Shown here: piece after piece, positions 44,915 to 56,769 of the stretch | How the letters are laid out: each line of letters opens with the position of its first letter | How positions within the stretch are numbered: position 1 is the stretch's first letter | Assembly: GCA_950295325.1 (NCBI GenBank) | Contig: OX485805.1 | Location: forward strand, 40,659,501-40,723,500 | DNA: 64,000 nucleotides | Source of the DNA: Polytrichum commune | Lineage: Eukaryota > Streptophyta > Polytrichopsida > Polytrichales > Polytrichaceae | Direction of reading: 5' to 3' | Made by a program: the position numbers and the translations under genes | Notes under the pieces: generated by a model | What the model was told of the DNA's origin: nothing | Databases searched by the model: none | The model's input: the letters and a program-made list of their open reading frames with translations, nothing else

Positions 44915-45917
44915 CTACCAACGTGTATGTCCTCCACTTGCCTCTATCACTGCTTATGACCTAGTAGGTATGGAATGACATAGCAGAAGGAACTTTTGAC
45001 CACTAATAATCTTCCACTCTCTTTCAATAACTACACTTAAGTCACTTGTATTTTTAGGGCATATTGAACCATGTTGAACTGCATCTTTCAAAATCTTCCA
45101 AAGATTCTCAATTGGATTGAGATCATGAGAGTTTGCGGGCTAATTAAGCTTCTCTAGACGGTATGTTTGCCTCCGTTCTTCACATAGTTTGCTTCTATGA
45201 ACAAGTGCACCATCTTCCATGAGTAATCATTGTGGTATTTTTTTCATAAAATGAAGCAACTCCCCATTGTAAATCACTTTAACAAAATCCTTTGCAGAGT
45301 GCCGATCTTTAGGCATAAAAACAAGTTGTGACTTCTGCCCTCAAGAAAATGCACCCCAAATCATCAAAGAAGTCCTCCCACTCTTGAAAGTTAGAATTAT
45401 ACAACTTGAAGCATAACGCTCATACACAGTTCTCCAAACACAAATTTGTCTAGAGTTTTTTCTAACTTCAAAAGTGGACTCATCTGTCCAAACAACTTGC
45501 TCCCAATCTTCTGCACTCCATCGACAATACTTTTGAGCAAAAGCCAATCGTTGAAACATGTGGCGAGGTGTCAAATTTTTTTTATTGCAATTCGACTGTG
45601 AATGCCACTATCATGTAAAACCTTTCGAATAGTATTTCTACATACTTTAGTAGGACACATATTAGTAATGTCAGAGAGCATGTTGCGACGATCAGCTTGT
45701 AAAACACGTTTTATACCACGAACATCTCTATCACTAAGTTTTCTTCCATATTTTTTGGTACACGTTTTGTTTTGGAGGTTCCATTTTCTCGAAATTTCTT
45801 CACCAACCTCTGAACTGTTCTAACAGGGACTCCAACAATAGCTGCAATTTCAACTCATTTCTTCCCTCCCTCACTCAAACCCATAGTACGTGCACGAATC
45901 TCATTTGGAAAGGCCAT
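44915..45917 (-). pseudogene. Tc1-type transposase, disrupted
   Basis: Reading from ATG 45917 to the stop at 44915 gives about 334 codons, the normal length of Tc1 transposases (about 340). In order: an N-terminal HTH region (FPNEIRARTMGLSEGGKK, VGVPVRTVQRLVKKF); the first catalytic Asp in VVWTDESTFEV; MIWGAFS; the second Asp in MEDGALVHRS (normally QDNAPxH); DLNPIENLWKILKD with the third acidic residue; and the C-terminal AVIEASGGHTRW. At least five stops and one frameshift inactivate it. Only one candidate terminal region was seen (about 44840-44880) and its partner was not found, so TIRs are unresolved. Classical Tc1-like proteins are unusual in plants, where mariner-like DD39D types dominate. 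Confidence 0.85.
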
Positions 45918-46689
45918 CAATCACAACTTTTAATATGATAATTTGATCTAAAATTTTAACTACCTAACCACATGTTCATACATGCTTCCCTCCCAAATCA
46001 ACCTTGATGTACATAATGTACTCCAAAATCAACTTGTGCATACACCGATTCTTATACACAACATTGACTTAACTAAGATTGCCAAAGAAACCTTTGATTC
46101 TAAGTACCCCATTCAATTCAAGCAATGTTCGAGGATTCTTCTCCTAGCCTACCACTTCCTCCTTATCGTATCTAGTTTAAGGACCTTCCAAAAGTCACTT
46201 CAGAAGTGATTTTGAACCGAAAGAATCTGGTTGTAAAGTCACTATCAAAAATTTGGTTAACAATCTTGAGCTATGATATGATTTCTCTTCAAATTGCATT
46301 AGCGGTCAAAAATATAATTTATTGAACAACTTCCATTGTGAAATGTTCATTGATCATAAAAGATAAATCCCAATAATTTTCTTTCATTTGTAATATACAC
46401 CTTGACATCAAACAACAACGTTGTAAAACAAATTTTCATTCAAATGATCTATATAGTGGTTCTATGCTACACGAGCCTAGGTGGATCCGCATTTTAAATT
46501 AACTTGTTTTACCGGTTACTTGTTTTACCGGTTTACACGGTCAACATGGGTGAGGAAAAAGTTCATGGCCATGCATTTAAAATGGGCTCCCGTGACACCG
46601 TATTCCCAGCAATACGGGAAGAGAGGTCGCACATATGTTACTATTTCTTCAATATTATGCTTTTTCTTTTTATTTCCTTTCTTTAAGTT

Positions 46690-47135
46690 ATCAAATTCGG
46701 TGTTGTTTGATTCTTAGTTGCAAAGAGTGCCTAAAATCACAATAATGCAAGTGACATTCACCGGAATCCAACAAAGTAGCATCAAATAACTTCAATAGTG
46801 TCTTCACAGGGCATCGATCTCACTCATGGTCTAAAAATAATACAAACATGAATTTTGCATGAATTGGTGAAGGGAAGTGTTTAGGTTAATCATAGCCGCC
46901 GTAGATGAAATTAGGAATACCATCCATGAATTCTAGAAATGACTTGGATGAATGTCTAACTTATTTCAAATTACTTTTTGAATATGCCCAATTTTAGAAT
47001 ACGATTTTATGGGCTGCCTAACTTACTTTCGTCCTTTAATTAATTATTAGGCAGAAAGGTGCCCAAGCTGCTAGAGAACTATGGTATACATTGACATTTT
47101 TGAAAATTTTCTTGGATTATATTGGACCCAATGAA
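46690..47135. repeat. Repeat blocks flanking RPL29, left side
   Basis: Block X (46705-46840, reverse) and block Y (47045-47135, cccaagctgctagagaacta) recur on the other side of RPL29 at 49630-49725 and 49803-49875. X is inverted and Y is direct relative to the right-hand copies. X includes gaccatgagtgagat and gtgaagacact in the right-hand orientation. Confidence 0.65.
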
Positions 47136-47399
47136 GTTCAACATGAGGTTGGATAATGAGCAAGGTCATGGAGGTGGATCTATAACTAATAGATACCTGG
47201 AAGGGGTTCTCTTGCAGGCTATTTACTCAAATGTGCCTCTGGCGAACATATAGGTCTCCATATCCGTAACCGGCGGAAGTTTTTGATACCCGCCGAGCAC
47301 TACTAAAGCAAGAACGGCACACCTACCATGCCATGTCATATGATGATACCCGTGGACAGGGCATGACCATTAGGCCATAGACATCTATGGCCATGGCTG

Positions 47400-48014
47400 G
47401 GCAGGACTTAGGGTTCGGCGCTCCTCCGAGGTCTTCCTTTTTGCGCATCTCGAGCTCTCATTGTGAAGGGCCGCCCTCCTACGCCCTCCATCAGGTTAGG
47501 CACTTTTTTCTTGCTTCCGACTTCGTCTTCTTTGCACTCCTCTTGGTGAGCTTGTAATTCCTATACTTGGAGTTCAGATATGGTGCATTTCCGTGAAAGT
47601 TAGCCGTGTACTCGCGTAGGTCGTGGATCAGGGGTTCAGGATTCTCCTTGCACTTCCTCTTCTGTTCCTCTTGCGTGTACTCCTGTTGGTGATCTTGTGG
47701 TCTTAGAACTTAGGAACATAGCATACATTTCGGTGGAAGTCAGCCGCAAAGTTGCGTGTTAGGGTTTCCACGAGATTTTTTAGTGTTCAGTGTTAGGGAC
47801 ATTGGCTTTTTGTTCTACATATCGGCGGGAGTCTCTTATGACTAGAAGCATTCGTTTTAATTGATTTGATGAGGGAGGGTTTTTGTTCTGTATGTATGGG
47901 GTATGTAGAGTATAAGGTTGAGGTGGCAGGGAAGAATTCAAAGTATGGGCAGGGTTAGGGCATTTGTCGGCTTCATTATGTTTTGCTGACAGCCATTGAT
48001 TTAAAGCAGGCAAG
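47400..48014 (+). promoter_or_regulatory. RPL29 5' UTR with probable leader intron
   Basis: A pyrimidine-rich exon-like stretch (47430-47494, ending ccctccatcag) meets a gttagg donor at 47495. A matching acceptor, ttaaagcag, ends at 48009, five bases before the ATG. Plant ribosomal protein genes often carry such a leader intron right at the start codon. No transcript evidence is available here. Confidence 0.5.
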
Positions 48015-48497
48015 ATGGCGAAGTCCAAGAATCACACAGCGCACAACCAGTCGTACAAGAACCATAAGAATGGTATCAAGAAGGTCAAGAAGCACAAATA
48101 TACCTCCAGGAAGGGGGTAAGTGTCGACCTAAATTTTAAGCTTTAAATGAATGCAATATTTGGCTATAGTTGTCTAGGTTGTCTTTTTATGTTGAAAGTT
48201 TTGTCATTGGCCATAGCGATTTTGAGAGAGCTGATGGTGTCACCAAGCATTTTTTTTGGTGTTCCTAAACTTCGTACACAATCAATGTTTTACAAGTGGT
48301 TTGCACGGCAACGTATGAATTATTGCATCATAATTGTTGTATCCCACTTCGAGAAAATTCATTCATTGGAACACTTGACTTTGATGTATGGTGGTTGGCT
48401 ACTGCAGATGGACCCCAAGTTCTTGAGGAACCAGAGATACGCCAAGAAGCACAACAGGGCTGGCGCTGCAGTGGAGGTCGACGAGACAGAAGAGTAG
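48015..48497 (+). CDS. RPL29: 60S ribosomal protein L29 (eL29)
   Basis: Two coding exons, 48015-48116 and 48408-48497, join across a phase-0 GT-AG intron to make a 63-residue, very basic protein. It begins [20 protein letters not shown], the eL29 signature, and continues with [20 protein letters not shown] and [10 protein letters not shown]; the tail VEVDETEE is acidic, as in plant orthologues of 60-63 residues. eL29 is a small component of the cytosolic large ribosomal subunit. The intron falls right before the conserved MDPKFLRNQ, a common position in plants. The coding exons are intact and GC-richer than the flanks, so this looks functional. Confidence 0.97.
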
Positions 48498-49629
48498 AAA
48501 TTTGGTTTCAGATGTTCTAACTTCTGGTCATAATTGTACCTCTTTTTACTAGCAACTTTGGGCACTTCTAAGAGTATCGTTGTTTTCACGAGATGGGACA
48601 TATGACGATTCTGGAGTACACATGTTCTTAGAGTCTGCTCCAACTTTATTCAAAAATGTAAGATCTTGAGCTGGTTGTATAAGGCAACGAAACTGTTTAC
48701 GCTCTTTGTTCATGCTTGCTGTGTCAGCTTGATTGTAGTACAATAGGGTTTGATTATGAGCGCTGAATTTCTGCAAGTGTGGACTCATTTGTTGCTCGCT
48801 TAATCTGCTTGTATTGTGGTGACCCAAACAACATTGGTCACCTAGTGATTTTGATGAGTAGTTACCTTAGCAAACTGCTACATGTATTGAACATGTTCAC
48901 TAAACATGCCCATAGACTTGCCCAAAAATTCTCTTGCGGAATCTCACCTGATGTCTTGTGGAAAGCAATTGCAGGAAAGAGGCTCTTGCACCAAAAACTG
49001 TCTAGTTTTCACATTATAAATCTCCTAGAGTTTAGGCGGGTACTATGGGCCCTTTGCCATCCACCTTCATTCAGAGACTCTCTGCCGCATCATTATGATG
49101 ATATCAATGATTATTTGGGTTAGGTAATCAAGATTATTCTATTGTTTGTGTTTGAACACGTTGTCAAGCTGGTGTAAAAAGAAGTCCAAGGAGCTTCCTG
49201 CTCTTGAAGGTCATATGAACACAGAAAGCAATTTCACAATGTTGACGAGCTGAGGCTTTACGGATGTTTATCATTTGGAGAGACCATATCTCGCTACAAT
49301 CCCAGTGCCCGACAATAACATTCCTCAGTCCCGTATATGCTATCTACGTAATAAATCTTAGAATGGTTTCAAAAATTGTGCGCGCATATCCTTTTAGTTT
49401 GGGTTCTGCACATACTCTGTAGCAGCTTGGGCACCTTTCTTCGTAATAATGAATTAAAGTGCGAAAGTTAGTTCGGCATCCAGAAAATAATATTTTAGAA
49501 TTGGGCGGATTCATAAAGTTGTTTAAACTAAGGTAGACATTCGTTCCCGCTTGCTTGTCTCATTCCCCGTTTTTGTGGTAGTGTGTCAGCATGACTTGTG
49601 AAGTAAATCCGTACCTGTATTGTTTTCAG

Positions 49630-49875
49630 ACCATGAGTGAGATTAATGCTGCGTGAAGACACTGCTGAAGTTATTTGAGTTTGTTGAATTCCAGTGTATT
49701 ATTATGATATTAGGCACTCTTTGATTTTTGATATTTATCTTTTTGGAACAGTCAATGAAGTTAACGTCCCAGAAATTTAAACACCCTGAAGGTTAATTAT
49801 TTTATGCCCAAGCTGCTAGAGAGCTACGGTAGATGGTGCTTCTATTCGAGTGGTGAAAATTTTGGACCCATGCCT
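49630..49875. repeat. Repeat blocks flanking RPL29, right side
   Basis: X (49630-49725, cagaccatgagtgagattaa onward) pairs in inverted orientation with 46705-46840. Y (49803-49875, cccaagctgctagagagcta) pairs directly with 47045-47135. The two sides therefore bracket about 2.7 kb that includes RPL29. Confidence 0.65.
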
Positions 49876-49879
49876 AGTT

Positions 49880-51360
49880 ATAAATATGGGCACAATTTAA
49901 AAATCTGGTCCCTATTTCCATTTCTCATACTGGGGCTTCAAATAGAGGGGGAAAAGAGTCTTTGCATGGATAGGATATTACAACTCCCACTTGGGGCAAT
50001 TCGGTGAAGGATATAGAAAAAAATGAAAGAAAATTGGGACAAGATTTTAAAGCTGGGAGAAGCCCTGCGGGTTGGAATTTACATAAATCTCACATGAATA
50101 TTGCTTTTTCTTCTTGGCATAAGACTGTGTAAAAATTGAAATTAATATTTAATATAAGAAATATGATTTCTAAACTTGGTGATTTTTTTTATAAATATAT
50201 TAAGCACCTTGGTTTTTAAATAGTTAATTTTAACATCACTCATCCATAAGCAATGATATAGCCTAACCAAACTGCGAATTTCAATCTTGCACTAAAGGAG
50301 TAGAAAATAATGTTTGGTGTTTTCTTCTGCTCATACGTGTGAAGTGTGGTCAACTTTGGAAAACAATTTGCTCGTCCATGGGCCAGTGCCACATTAACAC
50401 ACCCATGGCATCCAAGCAATTTGGAACATGACATATGGATATGTTGCAACATTAGCAAGTGTGGTGGCAAGATCGGGAACCTTCAACAGTAGAGTGTGCC
50501 TACTTGCCGGACTTGTGTTTGTGATGTATGTGTGTACATGACGTTGCAAATCATATTGTTGGGTTTAGGGTACTGTAACATCATAGCAGGTTCACCACCT
50601 GCCGCACGAATATTTATTTTTTATGAAAAAATAAGGTTTGTGTTCCAAAAATAGATTTTTTTGAAATTCGTCTTCTCATTTATTGGATTAAAAATCATTT
50701 GTGTTTAGGGTGGAAAAGATGTGCAGAAATGCCATTTTATTACACAAAATGAGCAACAGAAATCAATCCCAAAGAACCTCATGAGAATTGCAATTGATCG
50801 ACTTCACAGCTGCCAGAATTGATTGTCAATGCCATTGAGCCACTACTATCAACATGTGAAGAGTATGGCAGGGGATCAAATTGTGCCTATGGCTAGCTCA
50901 ATTCAAAGATCCCGCCTCTTTTGAAACTATCTAGTTTACAAGACACCTCAAATATCTATGAAGCTTTGCCGATGTAGACCAGAAAGATGGATATTGATCC
51001 CTAGAAATTTTAGAATGACAACTTGATTGCAGGCCTCTCACCAGAGGGAAACTATCTTATGAGCGATGAATAGTGAGCGATGAGCAGTGAGCAGTAACAC
51101 ATGAGCAATGAGCAGTAACATATGAGCAATGAATCCAAATTTAGTAAAGGCACACGGGTTTAGGTTACACAACCATAATTTTGACAAATTAATTGCATAT
51201 TTTCAATTGTAAATTGCCAGTATTTTAAATGAAGCACAAGTGAAAGGACCCTATTGCCATGGATTCTTTAAAATACTTTTAATCCATTGATGATTTTTAT
51301 TATAATAATCCAAACCAATACATGTAATTTATTGACATCTTTATACATGTAGTTACAACC
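49880..51360. other. Intergenic with a small minisatellite
   Basis: At 51058-51132 the motif gagca(g/a)t(g)agcagtaaca repeats several times. Nothing else is recognised. Confidence 0.5.
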
Positions 51361-51369
51361 AACACTTGC

Positions 51370-52790
51370 ACAACTATTCACATTTTACAACACCGGCAAG
51401 TTCAAGTAGGTGCATAACCTCATTGTATGTATATGTAGGTGCCAACACATATTTCTTCCTAGTGCCATTTACACAACGCTTGCTGTCATCAGGGCAAAAC
51501 CAAAATTCATATTCCACATTGTTGGTAGAACGAAATTTCTTCTTGAGCCCTTTGTATGTTGGTGCAGGTGTGTCATGTTTGCTACTCCCGACTTTGACAT
51601 TGCATATAGTCCATGTAATGGCTTGCAATGCCCAACATGTGCTGAGTTGGGTGGTAATCTTCCAATGTACCAATTGGAAATGAGACATTCAGTCTCTAAC
51701 ATAGATGTAGTATGAACCACATCATGCTCTGCAAAAGTCAACGATTCCTCTATGCATTGGCGAGTTGCCCGGGTGTTAGGACGAAGAATGGAATAATTCA
51801 CTTTGTCAAGTCGATGCAGGTTGAGTTTTCGTCTGGTGGATCCAAATAGCTCGGACTTTTCCAATGCACAATCTTTGGTTTTGGCGCCTTGTGCCCCTAG
51901 GTAAGACTTCATAACAACCATACCCGATAATTTGCAATTTGCATGAAGGCATGAATCATGTCATCCACTGTTGTTTCATATAAACAAGTCATCTTGTTGC
52001 CGGACTCTTGGAGCCATTTGTTGTGTAAAGTTTCTGCAAGGTTGCATGTTGGTATTTCTGCATGTTCTTCGATTATCATGTCCTATGAACCACACACAAG
52101 TATAGGGTTAGGAAAAATGAATTATAGATATGTTAGAATTAAAATAAATCAACAAAAAATAAATGACATTGAATAATATAGATTACTATGCACTTACAAA
52201 TAACCACCCCATTGTCGATAACGGCAATGCCAAAATTCCAACCACTTTGAAAGGCCAAGGATGCCTTCCTCTGTGGTAGCTCCGGATGACAACCATCAAG
52301 AACAAATGACATAGTACTTAGTCTCAACATCGTCCATTATTTTTGTATCTTTGTAATCCTTGCAAAGTTGTTTGTGTTGAAATTGCAAGGATGGTTTGAT
52401 ATACTTTTGTGTCACCTTATCTAAACTTGCAGATCAATGAAAAAAAAATATACGCTCACGTGTGACCATGAGCAAAGTTAGATCATCATCATTGTAAATC
52501 ATCTTCACCGCATTTCAATTAGCTTAAGCACTGTCTGCCATGAACCCTTTGAAAATTACCTTTGAAACACTATTTTCTGCCATTACAATATTCAATTTTT
52601 TCCAAAAGAGAGCTTGTGTTGGACCATCCTCAGATTGCATGTCACAACACGTAATGGTCAACACTTTACAATATCGACTATCGTACACATAACAAGCCAT
52701 TGCTGTCCAATCTTTCACATGTTTAACATGGTCAACCATAATTGTGAGCCATTCAAACCGCTCACGGATTGAGTTAAGGCCTACAATCTA
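51370..52790 (-). pseudogene. MULE-like transposase family member, decayed
   Basis: Exon A runs 52790-52198. It reads SIRERFEWLTIMVDHVKHV, then YDSRYCKVLTITCCDMQSED and FKGFMADSA, a stop, ANWNAVKMIYNDDD and, after a shift, FWHCRYRQWGGY. The CDMQSED and FMADSA.ANW.AV blocks followed by a RER-and-aromatic segment resemble the D...D core of MULE/FAR1-type transposases; this is inference. A GT-AG intron (52197-52083) leads to exon B: MIIEEHAEIPTCNLAETLHN, WLQESGNKMTC, TVDDMIHAFMQIANY, then ELFGSTRRK, NWYIGRLPP and PAPTY, with FWFCPDDSKRCV near the end. Exon B is homologous to the long frame at 61180-62412. Stops and shifts make this copy non-functional. Confidence 0.7.
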
Positions 52791-52854
52791 CAAAAACAAG
52801 AAAATTAGATATTAGAAATAATAAATATGTAGGTAGCTACAAGGCTTTGAAACA

Positions 52855-52990
52855 TCCGCCTGTGGATGCGAGTTATGTAAGAGACTGGTATTAGGTCTGG
52901 ATCAACCTGGGTTCGAATCCGGTTGGTTACATTGACTGGGGCTATCCCAAATTGAGCTAGTGATAAAGCAAGAATAATCTATAGGCGGAT
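52855..52990. mobile_element. 136-bp repeat with short TIRs and a Pol III B-box motif
   Basis: The ends atccgcctgtgga and (in reverse) atccgcctatagat are inverted repeats. The interior has gggttcgaatccggttgg, a tRNA-type B-box match. The T-stem does not pair properly, so this is not a tRNA gene. It may be a SINE-related or composite mini-element. Confidence 0.5.
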
Positions 52991-54049
52991 ACAAAGAAGA
53001 GGTTATTACACGGGTGTGCGTAGAATCTTCTCGATTATTTTTTATCTTTAGAAACTTGTTATTATTTATCCGTGTGAATCAATCAAACCGCTCACGGTTG
53101 GATCGTAGTCTAAATAGAATGAAGTTAGTGAATAGAAATTAGATTTAGCCCTCAACCAAAATCAAGTTAGGGATCAAACCAGACCGGGTCATCCTCATCA
53201 ACCAAATTCCCAAGACGCTCAGTATGTCGACGTGAATTCCATGGACCGAATGGGCAATAATGATCCAATCCTCCAGAACACACTCATTGTACTACACGAG
53301 CATAAGCCAATGTTCTCCTCTACTCTTCTTATTGGGTGGGAACAGAAACGGTAGATGCCACAATTATGACTAGAGCCCAACGGTTAGTCAACCCCCTACA
53401 GAACACATGGCGGAGACCTCTACTCCCTCGGATGGATCACCAAATTTTGTTCAATTGAACAAGGTCATTAACTCCGCGGGAAACTTAGTAGTGTGAGCGT
53501 AGAGCGGAGAGTGGATAGCGGAAATTGGAGAGCGGAAAATTTTGACTTTGTTGGGTAAAAATAGGACAAGCATTGCCTATTTCCGTGGAATTTATAGATA
53601 GTTTGAATTCAATTTGTTGGAAAGGCACCCCAATCCCGTGGAGATATTAACCCAACCTAGGTCGAGGAACAAATGGAACCTAAAGGCGTGGAAGAATGTA
53701 TTTGTTATCAAAGATCTTATAGTCTAGATTTTGAAATGGTTTCATATTAAAATAGGGCTGACGTCAGCAATTGTGTGAAGTAGCCCTTAAATGTTCTTAA
53801 GTGTACTTAAATGATTTCCAGAAAGTGATACATTGCCCCAAGTGGCTACGGTACTCTTTCCAAGAATTCTTAGATGTCCAAAATTCCCATACACAAAATA
53901 TTTGATTGGCCGAGATAATGTAGGTGAAGTTAGGTGCCAAAGTCAAGACTTACAAAAATGTGTATCCAGTTCAATTTGCTATAAACAGTTTGCTCCAGAA
54001 AAGAAAAAAAAGGTGTGCGCAAAAAAATCCATTTGGCTCCTCCACGTGT

Positions 54050-54550
54050 CTACACCCTATTGGCCGGGCATGTCCAATACAGTGCACCTGGATGAAAGCT
54101 CATGCCATAGAACTCCACCGCACAGAGTGACATCTCCAATTCATCCCTTAGCTTAGCCAATTTCAGCAATTTTAAATCCCCCAAGTCCAACATAAGAATC
54201 CTCCGCGAAATCTGTGAGCTGACGTGGCGGCTATGTGAGAACCACATCAAGTTTAGTTGAAATTGAGTGATGAGGTTATGTTCGCGTGGCAAACAAACCC
54301 TTGTGACAACATTGGGACCCATTGTGTATTCATATTGAGCCAAACGAAGAGCATTGTACTCCGCACTTTTATCCACAATCATTTCCCATGCTTTGCAAGA
54401 TAGCCTCAAACTATGGATTAGCAAGAAACGGAGTTGGGTGTCCAATGCCGTCTCTGAACCCATATCCACATTTGCGGCACCCACCAACAAGTTTGGGACC
54501 AAGACCGTCAATTGTACATCTTTGTCCAAATACAATGCAAGAGGCTCCAT
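54050..54550 (-). CDS. Unrecognised ORF, possible partner protein of the transposase-like element
   Basis: ATG 54550 opens a 166-codon frame ending at 54050, with protein-like composition: MEPLALYLDKDVQLTVLVPN, ANVDMGSETALDTQLRFLL, SLRLSCKAWEMIVDKSAEYN and a Leu/Lys-rich helix (LGDLKLLKLAKLRDELEMSL). No stop interrupts it. I cannot name a domain; two or three amphipathic helices are likely. It lies 1.26 kb upstream, on the same strand, of the transposase-like pseudogene at 52790-51370, as an accessory ORF of the same element might. An upstream in-frame stop sits 17 codons before the ATG. A chance ORF or a separate exon remains possible. Confidence 0.45.
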   Translation of the reverse strand: MEPLALYLDKDVQLTVLVPNLLVGAANVDMGSETALDTQLRFLLIHSLRLSCKAWEMIVDKSAEYNALRLAQYEYTMGPNVVTRVCLPREHNLITQFQLNLMWFSHSRHVSSQISRRILMLDLGDLKLLKLAKLRDELEMSLCAVEFYGMSFHPGALYWTCPANRV

Positions 54551-54640
54551 CACGTGGGATTGGCGCGATCTTCCCCAACCTGATGCGCAAACCTCAATGA
54601 GTTACAAAATGAGAAACATTCATCATATGAATCCAACCTT

Positions 54641-55778
54641 TATGAAATGTGGCCGAGAGCTAAACATTTACTCAAACATTAAAGATTTCTGAAATATGGC
54701 CGAGAGCTAAAACTTAACTCAAACATTTTAGATTTTGATATTCGGCCGAGAGGCAAACCTAAAGTCAAACATGCATGATTTATGAAATGTGGCCGAGAGC
54801 TAAACAATCACTCAAACATTGAAGATTTTTGAAATATGGCCGAGAGCTAAAACTTAACTCAAACATTCAAGATTTTTGATATTTGGCCGAGAAGCAAACC
54901 TTAACTCAAACATGCATGATTTCTGAAATGTGGGTGAGAGCTAAACAATCACTCAAACATTCAAGATTTTTGAAATATGGCCGAGAGCTAAAACCTAACT
55001 CAAACATTCAAGATTTTTGATATTCGGCCGAGAGGCAAACCTTAACTCAAACATGCACGATTTCTGAAATGTGGCCGAGATCTAAACAATCACTCAAACA
55101 TTGAAGATTTTTGAAATATGGCCGAGAGCTAAAACTTAACTCAAACATTCAAGATTTTTGATATTCGGCCGAGAGGCAAACCTTAAGTCAAACATTCAAG
55201 CATTCTAAATTGTGGCCGAGAGCTAAACATTCACTCAAACATTCAAGATTTCTGAAAAGTGGCCGAAAGCTAAAACTTAACTCAAACATTCAAGATTTTT
55301 GATATTAGGCCGAGAGCTAAACCTTAAGTCAAACATTCAAGCATTCTAAATTGTGGCCGAGAGCTAAACATTCATTCAAACATTCAAGATTTGTGAAAAG
55401 TGGCCGAGAGCTAAAACTTAACTCAAACATTCAAGATTATTGATATTAGGCCGAGAGCTAAACCTTAAGTCAAACATTCAAGCATTCTGAAATGTGGCCG
55501 AGAGCTAAACATTCACTCAAACATTCAAGATTTGTGAAAAGTGGCCGAGAGCTAAACCTTAAGTCAAACATTCAAGATTTGTGAAAAGTAGCCGAGAGCT
55601 AAACCTTAAGTCAAACATTCAAGCATTCTGAAATGTGGCCGAGAGCTAAACATTGACTCAAACATTCAAGATTTCTGAAAAGTGGCCAAGAGCTAAAACT
55701 TAACTCAAACATTTAAGATTTTTGATATTCGGCCGAGAGCTAAACCTCAAGTCAAACATTCAAGCATTTTGAATTGTG
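54641..55778 (+). repeat. 47-bp satellite-like array with a 141-bp higher-order unit
   Basis: Monomers of about 47 bases start ggccgagagctaaa and end aagatttctgaaat or similar. Three subtypes (ending in gaaatgt, gaaatat and gatattc) alternate, so the 5' half repeats every 140-141 bases (ggccg at 54651, 54791, 54932 and 55073). The 3' half is less regular, with duplications of one subtype. About 24 monomers in total. Confidence 0.9.
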
Positions 55779-56760
55779 GCGGAATCCTCTAGCCTATCAG
55801 AATCGAGACCCTTAGATTACACACATGATCAACCAAAAAAAACACCAAAATTTTGTGAGAGGGGCCGAAGCCTCTAGCCTCTTGGAACCAAAAGGCTTAG
55901 CCTACACACATTCTGAACCACAAAACAACTTCAATATCTGGTGTGATGGGCCGAATCCTCTAGCCTATCACAACCGAGACCCTTAGATTACACACATGAT
56001 CAAACAAAAAAAACACAAAAATCTGGTGAGAGGGGCCGTAGCCTCTAGCCTCTTGGAACTAAAAGGCTTAGCCTACACACATTCTCAACCACAAAACCAC
56101 TTGAAAATTTGGTGTAAGGGGCCAAATCCTCTAGCCTATCGGAACCGAGACCATTAGATTACACACATGATCAACCAAAAAAAACACCAAAATTTTGTGA
56201 GAGGGGCCGAATCATGTACCCTCCAAAAAAAACTTCAAAATCTGGTATAAGGGGCCGAATCCTCCAGCCTCTCGGAACCAAGACCCTTAGCCTCCAAACA
56301 TGATCAACCAAAAAAAAGCTTCAAAATCTGGTATAAGGAGCCGAATCCTCTAGCCTTTTGGAACCGAGACCCTTAGCCTACCCACATGATCAACCAAAAA
56401 AAAAATTCAAAATCTGGTGTTAGGGGCCGAATCATGTATCCTCCAAGAAAAACTTCAAAATCTGATATAAGGGGCCGAATCCTCCAGCCTCTCAGAACCA
56501 AGACCCTTAGCCTCCCCACATTATCAACCAATAGAAACTTCAAAATCTGGTATAAGGAGTCGAATCCTCTAGCCTCTCGGAACCGAGACCCTTAGCCTAC
56601 CCACATGATCAATCGAAAAAAACTTCAAATCTAGTATAAGAAGCCGAATCATGTAGCCTCTCGAAACCGAGACCCTTAGCCTACCCACATTATCAACCGA
56701 AAAAAATTCAAAATCTGGTGTAAGGGGGCAAACCTCTAACATCCAACCTTCTTGAGTTAT
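55779..56760 (+). repeat. 85-100-bp tandem array (gccgaatcctctagcct unit)
   Basis: Units read ggggccgaatcctctagcct, then cggaaccgagacccttagcc, cacacatgatcaacc and a run of A's followed by caaaatctggtgtaa. In the first part two subtypes (gacccttagatta and aaaggcttagcc) alternate, giving a dimer near 171 bases. Units of the same kind reappear at 58640-58810. It directly follows the 47-bp array without a gap. Confidence 0.88.
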
Positions 56761-56769
56761 GGCCGAGAG

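Noticed and set aside
52900-52930. Possible tRNA gene at gggttcgaatccgg
   Set aside because: T-stem mismatches and no cloverleaf in the flanking 75 bases.
54641-56760. CRISPR-like regular repeats
   Set aside because: Units are contiguous with no unique spacers, and the context is eukaryotic; these are tandem satellites.
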